A DNA stretch of 64,000 nt from Comamonas testosteroni (GTDB lineage Bacteria; Pseudomonadota; Gammaproteobacteria; Burkholderiales; Burkholderiaceae_C). Every line of letters starts with the position of its first letter. Position 1 is the first letter of the stretch. Of this stretch, positions 7,542 through 19,678 are shown in pieces. The notes under the pieces are model-generated. The model saw nothing but the letters and a program-made list of their open reading frames with translations. It was not told where the DNA came from and ran no database searches. The stretch lies in assembly GCA_008727115.1 (NCBI GenBank), contig CP044131.1:2108001-2172000 (forward strand), written 5' to 3'. A program made the position numbers and the translations under genes.

Positions 7542-9422
7542 TTACTTTCGTGCGGGAGGCACATCCGTGCAGGAACCGTGAGCCACTTCCGCCGCCATGC
7601 CAATGCTTTCGCCCAGCGTGGGGTGGGGGTGGATGGTCTTGCCGATGTCCACGGTGTCGGCGCCCATTTCGATGGCCAGGGCGATTTCTCCGATCATGTC
7701 GCCAGCGTGCGTGCCGACCATGCCGCCGCCCAGAATGCGGCCATGGCCGTGGGCTTCGGGGGAGTCATCAAACAGCAGCTTGGTGAAGCCTTCGTCGCGG
7801 CCGTTGGCGATGGCGCGGCCGGAGGCGGCCCAGGGGAACAGGCCCTTCTTGACCTTGATGCCTTGTGCCTTGGCCTGGTCTTCAGTGAGGCCCACCCATG
7901 CCACTTCGGGGTCGGTGTAGGCGACCGATGGGATCACGCGAGCATTGAAAGCGGCAGCAGCCAGTTCCTTGTTGCCCTGCAGCTCGCCAGCGATGACTTC
8001 AGCGGCCACGTGCGCTTCGTGCACGGCCTTGTGTGCCAGCATGGGCTGGCCCACGATGTCACCGATGGCGAAGATGTTGGGCACGTTGGTGCGCATCTGG
8101 ATATCGACTTCGATGAAACCGCGATCGGTCACGGCCACGCCAGCCTTGTCGGCGCTGATCTTCTTGCCGTTGGGCGTGCGGCCCACGGCTTGCAGAACCA
8201 GGTCGTAGGTCTGGGGTTCGGGCACGGTGACGCCGTCCTTGGCAGGAGCGAACGAGACCCTGATGCCTTCGGGCGTGGCTTCGGCACCCACGGTCTTGGT
8301 GTTGACCATGATGTTGTCAAAGCGCGGCGCGTTCATCTTCTGCCAGACCTTGACCAGATCGCGGTCAGCGCCTTGCATCAGGCCATCCATCATTTCCACC
8401 ACGTCCAGGCGTGCGCCAAGGGTGCTGTAGACGGTGCCCATTTCCAGGCCGATGATGCCGCCGCCCAGAATCAGCATGCGCTTGGGCACTTCCTTCAGAT
8501 CCAGCGCGCCGGTGGAATCGACCACGCGCGGGTCCTTAGGCATGAAGGGCAGGTGCACGGCTTGCGAGCCTGCAGCGATGATGGCGTTCTTGAACTGAAC
8601 GACCTTTTTGCTGCCGGTCTTGTCCTGGCCTTCACCCGTGGTTTCTTCCACTTCGAGGTGGTTGGCAGACACGAAGTTGCCGTAGCCGCGCACGACGGTG
8701 ACCTTGCGCATCTTGGCCATCTGGCCCAGACCGCCGGTCAGCTTGCCGATGACCTTTTCCTTGTGGCCACGCAGTTGGTCGATATTCACTTCAGGAGCAG
8801 CGAACTTCACGCCCGCCACTTCCAGGTGCTTGACCTCGTCCATCACAGCGGCCACGTGCAGCAGCGCCTTGGAGGGGATGCAACCCACGTTCAGGCACAC
8901 GCCGCCCAGCGTTGCGTAACGCTCGACCAGCACGACCTTCAGGCCCAGGTCGGCAGCGCGGAAAGCTGCGGAGTAACCGCCAGGGCCACCACCGATGACG
9001 ACCACGTCGCAGTCCATGTCCACGGTGCCGGCAAAGTTGCTGGCCACGGGAGCAGGTGTGGGCGCCGCTACAGGAGTAGAAGCTGCCTGCGCTGGTGCAG
9101 CAACGTTTCCAGCATTGTTTGATGCTGAATTGCTTGTAGCTGGTACGGAGGCAGCTTCTTTTTCAGGAGCTGCAGCCGCATCGGCAGCCGCTTCCAGCGA
9201 CAGCACGATGGAGCCTTCGGCAACCTTGTCGCCGACCTTGACCTTGATTTCCTTCACCACGCCAGCGTGGCTGCTAGGAATTTCCATGGAAGCCTTGTCG
9301 GACTCCACGGTGATGAGGGACTGGTCCACGGACACGGTATCGCCGGGGTTGACCAGCAGTTCAATCACGCCCACTTCGGCGAAGTCGCCGATGTTAGGTA
9401 CCTTGATATCGATGAGGCTCAT
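7542..9422 (-). CDS. lpdA: dihydrolipoyl dehydrogenase (E3 of pyruvate dehydrogenase) with N-terminal lipoyl domain
   Basis: 626 residues. Residues 1-80 form a lipoyl domain with the lipoylated lysine in ESDKASMEIP; an Ala/Pro-rich linker follows to about residue 135; then comes the flavoprotein: FAD fold VVVIGGGPGGYSAAF, redox-active disulfide GGVCLNVGCIPSKALLH, NAD fold LILGGGIIGLEMG, and the dimer-interface His-Glu in HPHPTLGES. It reoxidises dihydrolipoamide of the E2 subunit using NAD+. The lipoyl-bearing E3 is typical of betaproteobacteria and Neisseria. A longer frame exists, but ATG 9422 has AGGAG seven bases upstream and begins the lipoyl domain exactly. Last gene of the operon. Confidence 0.95.
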   Translation of the reverse strand: MSLIDIKVPNIGDFAEVGVIELLVNPGDTVSVDQSLITVESDKASMEIPSSHAGVVKEIKVKVGDKVAEGSIVLSLEAAADAAAAPEKEAASVPATSNSASNNAGNVAAPAQAASTPVAAPTPAPVASNFAGTVDMDCDVVVIGGGPGGYSAAFRAADLGLKVVLVERYATLGGVCLNVGCIPSKALLHVAAVMDEVKHLEVAGVKFAAPEVNIDQLRGHKEKVIGKLTGGLGQMAKMRKVTVVRGYGNFVSANHLEVEETTGEGQDKTGSKKVVQFKNAIIAAGSQAVHLPFMPKDPRVVDSTGALDLKEVPKRMLILGGGIIGLEMGTVYSTLGARLDVVEMMDGLMQGADRDLVKVWQKMNAPRFDNIMVNTKTVGAEATPEGIRVSFAPAKDGVTVPEPQTYDLVLQAVGRTPNGKKISADKAGVAVTDRGFIEVDIQMRTNVPNIFAIGDIVGQPMLAHKAVHEAHVAAEVIAGELQGNKELAAAAFNARVIPSVAYTDPEVAWVGLTEDQAKAQGIKVKKGLFPWAASGRAIANGRDEGFTKLLFDDSPEAHGHGRILGGGMVGTHAGDMIGEIALAIEMGADTVDIGKTIHPHPTLGESIGMAAEVAHGSCTDVPPARK

Positions 9423-9514
9423 ATGCGCTCCTATCTTGGTTTTTGTCTCTGTGCTGCCTGAAGCATCAGACAGCAAAAACGGTTTTTCTCGGTTTGAAGC
9501 CGGACGATGACGCC

Positions 9515-10399
9515 TTAGCTCCAATCAAAGGTCTGCAGCACGGTGCGGCTTTGAGGCTCGTAGAACAGCAGAATTTCGCAGTCGCTGCCGGTGAATTCAT
9601 TGGCATAGGTGCTGGTGATGAACTCAAAGGGCGCGCCCGTTTCCGGGTGGATGGGGTGAATGCCATCGTCGGTGCCAATGCCGCTGAGCAGCGGATTGGT
9701 CAGATTGCTCCAGTTACCACCCCACGCCGGCCCGCCCAACACGCCGAGCAGGTAGCGGCCATTGGTCGAGTCGTAGCAATCGGTGCCCGGCTCATACAAA
9801 GGCAGCTTGGCCACTTCAGCAGCGTCATCCCAGGGCTTGGCAGCGTTCCAGCCATTAGCCAGAAAGTCCTGCTTGGCCTGCTCATAGATCGCATGCTGAA
9901 GCGCGTAATGCAGCTCCATGATGTCGTTCCACGAGTATTTGGCTTCGTGGTGCAGTTCAAACGGCGGCTCGCCGCCCAGTTTGACCAGCTCACGGTGCAT
10001 GTCGCGCACCTCGCGCCAACTGGAATTTTTCTCTGCCCACTCCGCGTGTTGCTGCTCCAGCATGAAGTAGCGCCAGTCGCCCAGCAGCTCGTATTTGCCT
10101 GCGTCGTTCAGCTTGAAAGCCAGCCAGTCGGGCTTGAGCAGCGCATTACCGAACTCTTCACCGCCCCACTCGCCCACTTGCCCTTCATAGGGCTCGCAAG
10201 GAGCGACGAGATGAATCGGCCCGCTCCAGGCGTCATCGAGCAGCGCCAGATCGATGGTGACGAGCGGCAGCAGGTGCCGCGCGTACTTCTCGACCGGCTC
10301 GGCGAAGACGTCGGCCGCATCCGGAAAAGGCCGGATGCCGGGGATGACGCCACGCAGATGCTCGATGGGGTGCTGTCTCAGGTTCTTCATCTCACTCAT
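9515..10399 (-). CDS. protein of unknown function inside the pyruvate dehydrogenase operon
   Basis: 294 residues, acidic and rich in Trp and Tyr, with no signal peptide or membrane segment and no family that I recognise. Distinct stretches are WSGPIHLVAPCEPYEGQVGEW, WRYFMLEQQHAEWAEK and FEFITSTYANEFTGSDCEI. The last looks like a compact beta-rich end. It lies between aceF and lpdA on the same strand, separated from aceF by a repeat and a hairpin, so it is probably transcribed with them at a lower level. Base composition is like its neighbours. A link to pyruvate dehydrogenase is suggested only by position. The start at 10399 lacks a strong ribosome-binding site. Confidence 0.7.
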   Translation of the reverse strand: MSEMKNLRQHPIEHLRGVIPGIRPFPDAADVFAEPVEKYARHLLPLVTIDLALLDDAWSGPIHLVAPCEPYEGQVGEWGGEEFGNALLKPDWLAFKLNDAGKYELLGDWRYFMLEQQHAEWAEKNSSWREVRDMHRELVKLGGEPPFELHHEAKYSWNDIMELHYALQHAIYEQAKQDFLANGWNAAKPWDDAAEVAKLPLYEPGTDCYDSTNGRYLLGVLGGPAWGGNWSNLTNPLLSGIGTDDGIHPIHPETGAPFEFITSTYANEFTGSDCEILLFYEPQSRTVLQTFDWS

Positions 10400-10447
10400 G
10401 TCGCTAACTGACTGAACAGGCTGGCAAGGTGAAGCGCAATGTATCTA

Positions 10448-10484
10448 AAAAGATAGCTGCTTGCGCAGTTCAGATAAGCGCTAC
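10448..10484 (-). repeat. dispersed intergenic repeat, family A
   Basis: Minus-strand copy with AGCGCTTAT, TGCGCAAGC and AGCTATC in the family order, between aceF and the unknown gene. Confidence 0.75.
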
Positions 10485-10510
10485 AGGCCGATTTCACTAA
10501 AAATCGGCCT
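10485..10510. terminator. hairpin between aceF and the next gene (possible attenuating terminator)
   Basis: AGGCCGATTT and AAATCGGCCT form a 10-bp stem with a six-base loop. No long T run follows on the minus strand, so it may slow rather than end transcription, or protect the aceEF message. Confidence 0.55.
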
Positions 10511-10523
10511 GCCTTTCAGCGGC

Positions 10524-12209
10524 TTAGAGCAGGATGCGGCGGTAGTCGGCCAGCACAGCGCCCAGGTAGGCGTTGAAGCGTGCAGCGGCTGCACCGTCGA
10601 TGACGCGGTGGTCGTACGACAGGGACAGAGGCAGCATCAGGCGAGGCTGGAAGGCCTTGCCGTCCCACACGGGCTGCATGCTGGACTTGGACAGGCCCAG
10701 AATGGCCACTTCAGGCGCATTCACGATAGGCGTGAAGTCGGTGCCACCAATGCCGCCCAGCGACGAGATGGAGAAGCAGCCGCCTTGCATGTCTGCAGCG
10801 CCCAGCTTGCCATCGCGGGCCTTCTTGGCCAGCTCGCCCATTTCATGGCTGATCTGCAGAATGCCCTTCTTGTCGGCGTCCTTGAGCACGGGAACGACCA
10901 GGCCGTTCGGTGTGTCAGCGGCAAAGCCGATGTTGAAGTACTGCTTGTAGACCAGGGTGTCGCCGTCCAGAGAGGCGTTGAACTCGGGGAACTTCTTCAG
11001 CGCAGCCACCACAGCCTTGATGACGAAGGCCAGCATGGTCACCTTGACGTCGCTCTTGGCCTTAGCCTGCTCACCATTGGTGGACACGCGGAAGGCTTCC
11101 AGCTCGGTGATGTCGGCCAGGTCATTATTGGTGACGTGGGGGATCATCACCCAGTTGCGATGCAGGTTGGCGCCCGAGATCTTCTTGATGCGCGACAGGT
11201 CCTTGCGCTCGACAGGGCCAAACTTGGCGAAGTCGACCTTGGGCCATGCCAGCACTTCCAGGCCGCCGACGTTGCCGCCAGCAGACTTGGGAGCGGAGGC
11301 TTGCTGCGCCAGCGTCTGCACGGCACCGGCCATCACCGACTTGGTGAATGCCTGAATGTCGTCAGCCGTGATGCGGCCCTTGTTGCCCGAACCCTTGACT
11401 TCCGCCAGAGGCACGCCCAGCTCACGCGCAAACTTGCGCACGGAAGGCGATGCGTGGGGCAGCTGGCCCGAAGGAGCCACGGTGGGGTTGTGCGCAGCAG
11501 GTGCAGCAACCGGAGCCGAAGCAGCCACGGGGGCTGCGGCAACGGGAGCAGCGGCCTGAGCGGGTGCAGCCACGGGAGCGGCAGCTTGCACAGGAGCGGC
11601 TGCGGGCGCAGCGCCCTGCACCGTGATCTGACCGACCACGTCACCGATGTTGACGGTGTCGCCCAGCTTGATGGTTAGCGCAGTGATGGTGCCAGCCGTT
11701 GGCGATGGGATTTCCATCGACGCCTTGTCGGACTCCACGGTGAACAGCGATTGCTCGACGGTCACGGTGTCGCCCACCTTGACCAGCATCTCGATCACAG
11801 CCACGTCCTTGAAGTCACCGATATCGGGGATCTTCAGGTCCACGGTGGACGAAGCTGCAGGTGCTGCGGCTACGGGTGCTGCAACTGGAGCAGCCACCGG
11901 TGCAGGTGCAGATACCGGTGCTTCGGCCACGAGGGCAGGAGCAGCGGCCTGAGCCGGTGCGGCAGCCGCGTCAGCGGTTTCCAGCACCACGATCACGGAG
12001 CCTTCCTTGACCTTGTCGCCCAGCGCGACCTTGACCTCTTTGACCACGCCAGCGTGGCTGGAGGGGATCTCCATGGAGGCCTTGTCGGACTCCACGGTCA
12101 GCAGGGACTGCTCGACCTTGATGGTGTCACCCACCTGGACCAGCACTTCGATCACGCCAACTTCGGAGAAGTCGCCAATGTCGGGGACTTTGATGTCTGT
12201 CAATGCCAT
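10524..12209 (-). CDS. aceF: pyruvate dehydrogenase dihydrolipoyl acetyltransferase (E2)
   Basis: 561 residues: lipoyl domain 1 (about 1-75) and lipoyl domain 2 (about 118-192), each with an ESDKASMEIP lipoylation site; Ala/Pro-rich linkers; the E1/E3-binding domain SPSVRKFARELGVPLAEVKG (about 253-290); and the catalytic acetyltransferase domain ending with the active-site DHRVIDGAAAARF. It forms the core of the complex and passes acetyl groups to CoA. ATG 12209 has GGGAG about ten bases upstream. It follows aceE by 18 bases and is translated from the same message. Confidence 0.96.
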   Translation of the reverse strand: MALTDIKVPDIGDFSEVGVIEVLVQVGDTIKVEQSLLTVESDKASMEIPSSHAGVVKEVKVALGDKVKEGSVIVVLETADAAAAPAQAAAPALVAEAPVSAPAPVAAPVAAPVAAAPAASSTVDLKIPDIGDFKDVAVIEMLVKVGDTVTVEQSLFTVESDKASMEIPSPTAGTITALTIKLGDTVNIGDVVGQITVQGAAPAAAPVQAAAPVAAPAQAAAPVAAAPVAASAPVAAPAAHNPTVAPSGQLPHASPSVRKFARELGVPLAEVKGSGNKGRITADDIQAFTKSVMAGAVQTLAQQASAPKSAGGNVGGLEVLAWPKVDFAKFGPVERKDLSRIKKISGANLHRNWVMIPHVTNNDLADITELEAFRVSTNGEQAKAKSDVKVTMLAFVIKAVVAALKKFPEFNASLDGDTLVYKQYFNIGFAADTPNGLVVPVLKDADKKGILQISHEMGELAKKARDGKLGAADMQGGCFSISSLGGIGGTDFTPIVNAPEVAILGLSKSSMQPVWDGKAFQPRLMLPLSLSYDHRVIDGAAAARFNAYLGAVLADYRRILL

Positions 12210-12227
12210 GTTCGATATCTCCCGTTC

Positions 12228-14942
<2,715 letters not shown>

Positions 14943-15254
14943 TTTTAAGTGTCTCCTTCGAGAGAGGGGTAGCTTTTCACCGAAGCAGTGAGTGCTGCAT
15001 CAGGCGCTGGCAGTGAATGCCACCTCACCTGAATGCAGGGCACAGCACCTTCGGGTGCTCCCCGGATTAAACCGATTCACTGTGTCGATCGCTGGCAAGT
15101 TTCGCACATTTTTTTTGAATTTCAAATTATGCTTTGTGATTTCACTATATAAAAAAATGTTGCAAATGCACATACAGAGAAGGCTCTGAAAATTGTCTTC
15201 TACGCGACAGAAATAGTCGCAGATTCCACTGGGTCTCTCCCCTACACTCTCGGT
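14943..15254. promoter_or_regulatory. divergent promoter region of aceE and the histidine kinase gene
   Basis: 312 bases. A GAGCACC/GGTGCT hairpin lies at about 15041-15057 in the aceE leader. The centre (15105-15175) is strikingly AT-rich with T and A runs, a likely place for promoters of both directions. No known operator was recognised, so control by the adjacent two-component pair is only a possibility. Confidence 0.45.
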
Positions 15255-17822
15255 ATGCAAACAAGCAATCAAGAACGGGAACAAGAGGTCGTAAAAAGCG
15301 TGCAATCTGTTGCATCTCCTGTGCGCTGGTGGCGCAGCTGGTGGCGCAGCCTCTCTCCAACCAGGCAAGACCGCTATGCGGCCCTGGCACCCCTGGCGGC
15401 AGTGCTGATGTTCATGGCTGCAATCATTGCCTCGTTCTGGTATTTGCGCACGGAAGAAGTGGATCGTGAGCAAGAAGCACTGCGCCGCGACGTGGAATAT
15501 GCCCAGCAACGCGTACGTCTGCGCCTGCTGGAGCGTCAAGAGCAACTCATGCGCATGGCACGCGACCTGGGCAACCGCGAAGTACGCAAGGCAGATTTTG
15601 AGGCCCGAACGGAAACCTTGATCAACCAGTACCCAGAGTTGCAATCTGTTTCCTGGGTCAACGACAAGCGCCAAGTGGTCTACAGCCAGTCTGCGCCTAC
15701 CGTGGCCACCGATCAGTTACGCGTCGTGGGAGAAGGCCTGCACCGGGGCCAGACCTTGCAGGCCTACGAGCAAGCCCGAGAGATGCTGCAGCCCATCTAC
15801 GTGCAGGAAACGATTCAGCCCGATGAGTTGCCTCCCTTGCTGCAATTGCACGTCCCCATCAGCAACAACAACCGTTACTTGGGCGAGTTACTGGCTGAAT
15901 TTTCAGTCGATAGCCTGCTGCGCTATGGAACGCCCACAGAAGTCATGGCCCGCTACGCCATCACCATGCGTGACACCGACGGTCAAGTGCTGGCAGGCTC
16001 CCCACTGACACCGCGTAAAACACCGAGCGATCTGCTGCACTGGCGTGCCATTGCCAATGAGTACGAAGTGCCTGTATCCCCTGTCGGGACGGCACTTGTC
16101 ATGCGCGCTCAGGCCTATCGCACTTCACTGGGTGTGGTGGGTAGCGGCCTGTTCTGGCTGGTGGGCACTCTGTCAGCCATGACGTCCTGGTTGCTGCTGG
16201 CCACTTGGCGTCATACACGGCGCCGCCAGCGCGCCCAAGAAGCTCTGGTGGCCGAGACCAACTTCCGCCGCGCCATGGAGAACTCCGTGCTGACCGGCAT
16301 GCGTGCCTTGGACCTGAATGGCCGCATTACCTATGTGAATGCCGCCTTCTGCCAGATGACAGGCTGGAGTGAAAAAGAGCTGGTAGGTCAGGTACCGCCC
16401 TACTCTTACTGGCCCGATAACGATTACGACAATCTGCACTCGCAACTGCGCGAGGAGCTTTCAGGCAAAACCATCGTCGGCGGCTTCCAGGTGCGAGTAA
16501 AGCGCAAGAACGGCTCCTTGTTTGATGCCCGCCTGTATGTCTCGCCCTTGATTGATGCCCATGGTCAGCACACCGGTTGGATGTCGTCGATGACCGACAT
16601 CACGGAGCCCAACCGTATCCGCGAGCAGCTTTCTGCATCCTATGAGCGATTTACCATTGTGCTGGAAGCGCTGGATGCTTCTGTTTCCGTAGCACCTTTG
16701 GGCAGTGCAGAGCTGCTGTTTGCCAACAAGCTCTATCGTCAGTGGTTTGGCTCGCATACCGAAGGACATCTGCAGCTGGTGGCTCAGGCTGGAAAACTGC
16801 CGCTGCGTCGCCAGCCAGAGGCTGAGGATGAAGATGGCCTGATGGGGCTGCCGACTGGCTCCATCACCGAGTCACGTAGTGAGAATGCCGAAATCTTTGT
16901 CCCCAGCCTGGGGAAATGGCTGGAAGTACGCTCCCGCTATCTGAGCTGGGTGGACGGACGCCTGGCTCAGATGGTGATTGCCACCGACATCACTCAGCGC
17001 CGCCTGGCCGAAGAGCAGGCTGCGGCCCAGGCCGAAAAAGCCCAGACCGCCAGCCGCCTCATCACCATGGGGGAGATGGCCTCCAGCGTGGCCCACGAAC
17101 TCAACCAGCCTCTGACCGCCATCAGCAACTACAGCTCCGGCATGCTGACTCGCCTGGAAAACGGCACGCTCACACCGGAGCAGATGAAGTTTGCACTGGA
17201 AAAAACGGCTCACCAAGCCCAGCGCGCAGGACAGATCATTCAGCGCATTCGCTCCTTTGTGAAAAAGAGCGAGCCCAATCGCATGCTGGCGCAAGTCGAT
17301 GAGATGGTCAGCGAAGCGCTTGAGCTGGCCGGCATCGAGCTGCGCAGGCGCAATGTCCAGCTGAGCTCGCATATTGCCGAGCGCATGCCGCCAGTAATGG
17401 CCGATGCCATTCTCATCGAGCAGGTCCTCATCAACTTGATGAAAAATAGTGCGGAGTCCATTGACATATCGGGTCGTCCGCTGGGCCAGCGAAATGTGGA
17501 ATTGCGCGTACGCCCTCAAATGTTTGAAGGCCTGCAGGGCGTGGAATTCACGGTGGAAGACACGGGCAAGGGCCTGCCGCCAGAAGTGCTGGAGCACCTG
17601 TTTGAAGCCTTTTTTTCCACCAAAAGTGAAGGCATGGGCATTGGCCTGAACCTTTGCAGATCCATTGTTGAGTCCCACCAAGGTCGAATGCACGCCGAGA
17701 ACCTCTACAATGGAACCGAGGTCACTGGTTGCCGGTTCTCGTTCTGGCTGCCGTTGGCAACGGGTGTGGAGACAACAACACTCACCACGACAAGCGAACC
17801 CATAAAGAGGACGATTGCATGA
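15255..17822 (+). CDS. membrane PAS-domain sensor histidine kinase (FixL-like architecture)
   Basis: 855 residues. A membrane segment at about 38-58 (LAAVLMFMAAIIASFWYL) and another at about 295-315 bracket a periplasmic sensor region. A PAS domain (about 330-450, starting NFRRAMENSVLTGMRALDL) and a second PAS-like region follow. The dimerisation domain carries the phospho-acceptor His in VAHELNQPLTAISNYSSGM (about 612), and the ATPase domain shows NLMKNSAESI, DTGKGLPPE and GMGIGLNLCRSIV. It is coupled by a 4-nt ATGA overlap to the response regulator gene. The HELNQPL type of H-box pairs with FixJ/TodT/StyR regulators. The signal is unknown. Divergent from the pdh operon. Confidence 0.85.
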   Translation: MQTSNQEREQEVVKSVQSVASPVRWWRSWWRSLSPTRQDRYAALAPLAAVLMFMAAIIASFWYLRTEEVDREQEALRRDVEYAQQRVRLRLLERQEQLMRMARDLGNREVRKADFEARTETLINQYPELQSVSWVNDKRQVVYSQSAPTVATDQLRVVGEGLHRGQTLQAYEQAREMLQPIYVQETIQPDELPPLLQLHVPISNNNRYLGELLAEFSVDSLLRYGTPTEVMARYAITMRDTDGQVLAGSPLTPRKTPSDLLHWRAIANEYEVPVSPVGTALVMRAQAYRTSLGVVGSGLFWLVGTLSAMTSWLLLATWRHTRRRQRAQEALVAETNFRRAMENSVLTGMRALDLNGRITYVNAAFCQMTGWSEKELVGQVPPYSYWPDNDYDNLHSQLREELSGKTIVGGFQVRVKRKNGSLFDARLYVSPLIDAHGQHTGWMSSMTDITEPNRIREQLSASYERFTIVLEALDASVSVAPLGSAELLFANKLYRQWFGSHTEGHLQLVAQAGKLPLRRQPEAEDEDGLMGLPTGSITESRSENAEIFVPSLGKWLEVRSRYLSWVDGRLAQMVIATDITQRRLAEEQAAAQAEKAQTASRLITMGEMASSVAHELNQPLTAISNYSSGMLTRLENGTLTPEQMKFALEKTAHQAQRAGQIIQRIRSFVKKSEPNRMLAQVDEMVSEALELAGIELRRRNVQLSSHIAERMPPVMADAILIEQVLINLMKNSAESIDISGRPLGQRNVELRVRPQMFEGLQGVEFTVEDTGKGLPPEVLEHLFEAFFSTKSEGMGIGLNLCRSIVESHQGRMHAENLYNGTEVTGCRFSFWLPLATGVETTTLTTTSEPIKRTIA

Positions 17823-18472
17823 GTTTGATTCCCAAAAAAGGTACTGTTTACGTAGTTGACGACGACGAGGCAGTCCGTGATTCCCTGCAATGGCTGCTGG
17901 AAGGCAAGGACTATCGCGTCCGCTGCTTTGACTCCGCCGAGACCTTTCTGTCACGTTACGACCCCCGCGAAGTGGCCTGCCTGATCGTAGACATCCGCAT
18001 GGGCGGCATGACTGGTCTGGAACTGCAAGACCGCCTGATCGAGCGAAAGTCACCTCTGCCTATCGTGTTCATCACCGGCCACGGCGACGTGCCCATGGCA
18101 GTGAACACCATGAAAAAAGGTGCGCTGGACTTTATCCAGAAGCCTTTCAATGAGGAAGAGCTGCTGGGTCTGGTCGAGCGCATGCTGGATCACGCTCGCG
18201 AGGCTTTCACCGGCCACCAGCAAGCTGCCAGCCGTGACGCACTGCTGGCCAAGCTCACAGGCCGTGAAGCCCAGGTGCTCGAGCGCATCGTCGCGGGTCG
18301 CCTGAACAAGCAGATCGCCGACGATCTGGGCATCTCCATCAAGACTGTGGAAGCCCACCGCGCCAACATCATGGAAAAGCTCAACGCCAACACCGTGGCC
18401 GACCTCCTCAAGATCGCACTGGGTCAAGGTCAGACCAGCGCTGCAGCCAAAGCTGCGGCTGCCGTCAACTAA
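17819..18472 (+). CDS. LuxR/FixJ-family response regulator
   Basis: 217 residues. Receiver domain with acidic pocket VVDDDEAVRD and phospho-acceptor Asp 58 in CLIVDIRMGGMTG, then Thr in FITGHGD and the switch Lys in IQKPF. The C-terminal LuxR-type helix-turn-helix reads LTGREAQVLERIVAGRLNKQ and ISIKTVEAHRANIMEKL. It acts as a DNA-binding transcription factor activated by the upstream kinase. The start overlaps the kinase stop (ATGA) and has GAGG nine bases upstream. The C terminus ends in an Ala-rich tail. Confidence 0.9.
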   Translation: MSLIPKKGTVYVVDDDEAVRDSLQWLLEGKDYRVRCFDSAETFLSRYDPREVACLIVDIRMGGMTGLELQDRLIERKSPLPIVFITGHGDVPMAVNTMKKGALDFIQKPFNEEELLGLVERMLDHAREAFTGHQQAASRDALLAKLTGREAQVLERIVAGRLNKQIADDLGISIKTVEAHRANIMEKLNANTVADLLKIALGQGQTSAAAKAAAAVN

Positions 18473-18555
18473 CTGCTTGCGCGAAACTGGAGCTTGCCCC
18501 AATCGCGAGATAATTGAAGGAGCACTATTGAGGCCAGCGCCTTAGTAAACTCCTA

Positions 18556-18596
18556 TTTTGATAGCTGCTAGTGCTTGTGTATCAAGGGCTAGCAGC
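18556..18596 (-). repeat. dispersed intergenic repeat, family A
   Basis: TTTTGATAGCTGCTAGTGCTTG followed by GGCTAGCAGC and a T run. Here the repeat folds into a GCTGCTAG/CTAGCAGC hairpin and could end transcription of the regulator pair on the plus strand. Confidence 0.8.
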
Positions 18597-18618
18597 ATTT
18601 TTTATTGGTAAACCAGCA

Positions 18619-19473
18619 ATGACAGCCCAAATCATCGACGGCAAAGCCCTCTCCGAACAACTGCGCAAGGAAGTCGCCACGCGTGCAGCAGCCCTCAAGG
18701 CCAAGGGCGTCACGCCCGGCTTGGCCGTCGTTTTGGTGGGCGACAACCAGGCCTCTCAGGTCTATGTGCGCAACAAGGTCAAGGCCTGCGAAGACGTGGG
18801 CTTTCATTCGGTGCTGGAAAAGTACGACGCCTCCATGACTGAAGCCGAGCTGCTGGCCCGCGTCGAAGCGCTGAACAACGACCCCAGCATCCACGGCATT
18901 CTGGTGCAGTTGCCCCTGCCCAAGCATATTGACGACCACAAGGTCATCGAAACCATCTCCCCCGCCAAGGACGTGGACGGTTTTCACGTAGCCAGCGCCG
19001 GTGCGCTGATGGTGGGCGAAGTCGGCTTCAAAGCCTGCACGCCCTACGGCTGCATGAAGATGCTGGAATCCATCGGCATGAAGGATCTGCGCGGCAAGCA
19101 CGCCGTGGTGATCGGCCGCTCCAACATCGTGGGCAAGCCCATGGCCATGATGCTGCTGGCTGCCAACGCCACGGTCACCGTCACGCACAGCGGCACGGCC
19201 GATCTGGCCGCCATGACCCGCCAGGCCGACGTCATCGTCGCGGCGGTAGGCAAGGTCAATGTGCTGACCGCCGACATGGTCAAGCCCGGTGCCGTGGTCA
19301 TCGACGTGGGCATGAACCGCAACGCCGAGGGCAAGCTCTGCGGCGATGTGGACTACGCAGGCGTCAAGGAAGTCGCCGGCTACATCACCCCTGTGCCCGG
19401 TGGTGTCGGCCCCATGACGATTACCATGCTGCTGGTCAACACCATGGAGTCCGCTGAACGCGCTGCGGGCTAA
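18619..19473 (+). CDS. folD: bifunctional methylenetetrahydrofolate dehydrogenase/methenyl-THF cyclohydrolase
   Basis: 284 residues, normal FolD length. Catalytic Tyr and Lys lie in [12 protein letters not shown], and the conserved [16 protein letters not shown], the NADP-binding [14 protein letters not shown] and the C-terminal [15 protein letters not shown] signatures are all present. It interconverts methylene-, methenyl- and formyl-tetrahydrofolate in one-carbon metabolism. A longer frame begins upstream, but ATG 18619 ([11 protein letters not shown]) is the family start. Stands alone between repeats. Confidence 0.96.
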   Translation: MTAQIIDGKALSEQLRKEVATRAAALKAKGVTPGLAVVLVGDNQASQVYVRNKVKACEDVGFHSVLEKYDASMTEAELLARVEALNNDPSIHGILVQLPLPKHIDDHKVIETISPAKDVDGFHVASAGALMVGEVGFKACTPYGCMKMLESIGMKDLRGKHAVVIGRSNIVGKPMAMMLLAANATVTVTHSGTADLAAMTRQADVIVAAVGKVNVLTADMVKPGAVVIDVGMNRNAEGKLCGDVDYAGVKEVAGYITPVPGGVGPMTITMLLVNTMESAERAAG

Positions 19474-19474
19474 C

Positions 19475-19553
19475 ACCCCCTGAGCCGCTACGCGGCTTCC
19501 CCCTCTCTCGCTTCGCGGGAGGGGGACGACAACTCGGTGCGGGGCGGCCCTTC
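19475..19553 (+). repeat. dispersed intergenic repeat, family B
   Basis: About 80 bp starting CCCCCTGAGCCGCTACGCGG, with CCCCCTCTCTCGC and GAGGGGGACGAC in the middle and GGGGCGGCCCTT at the end. Two other copies occur in the window at 38986 and 60547 in the opposite orientation. It is full of inverted segments (CCGC/GCGG, CCCCCTC/GAGGGGG). Confidence 0.85.
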
Positions 19554-19678
19554 CTCGTTGTCTCTGGCACAAGCACCGCGAGCGCGCTACTGACCAATGG
19601 CTGACGCTATCACTGCCATAGCAAAACATTGCCGTGGCAGCGCTTGATTTTCTAGACCTTGCCGGCACCTAATACAGC

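Noticed and set aside
7578-9122. A 514-codon open frame opposite lpdA
   Set aside because: His/Val/Gly-rich mirror of a well-supported E3 gene; no motif.
15041-15057. Attenuator or riboswitch in the aceE leader
   Set aside because: Only one short hairpin, no T run, and no conserved riboswitch core was recognised.
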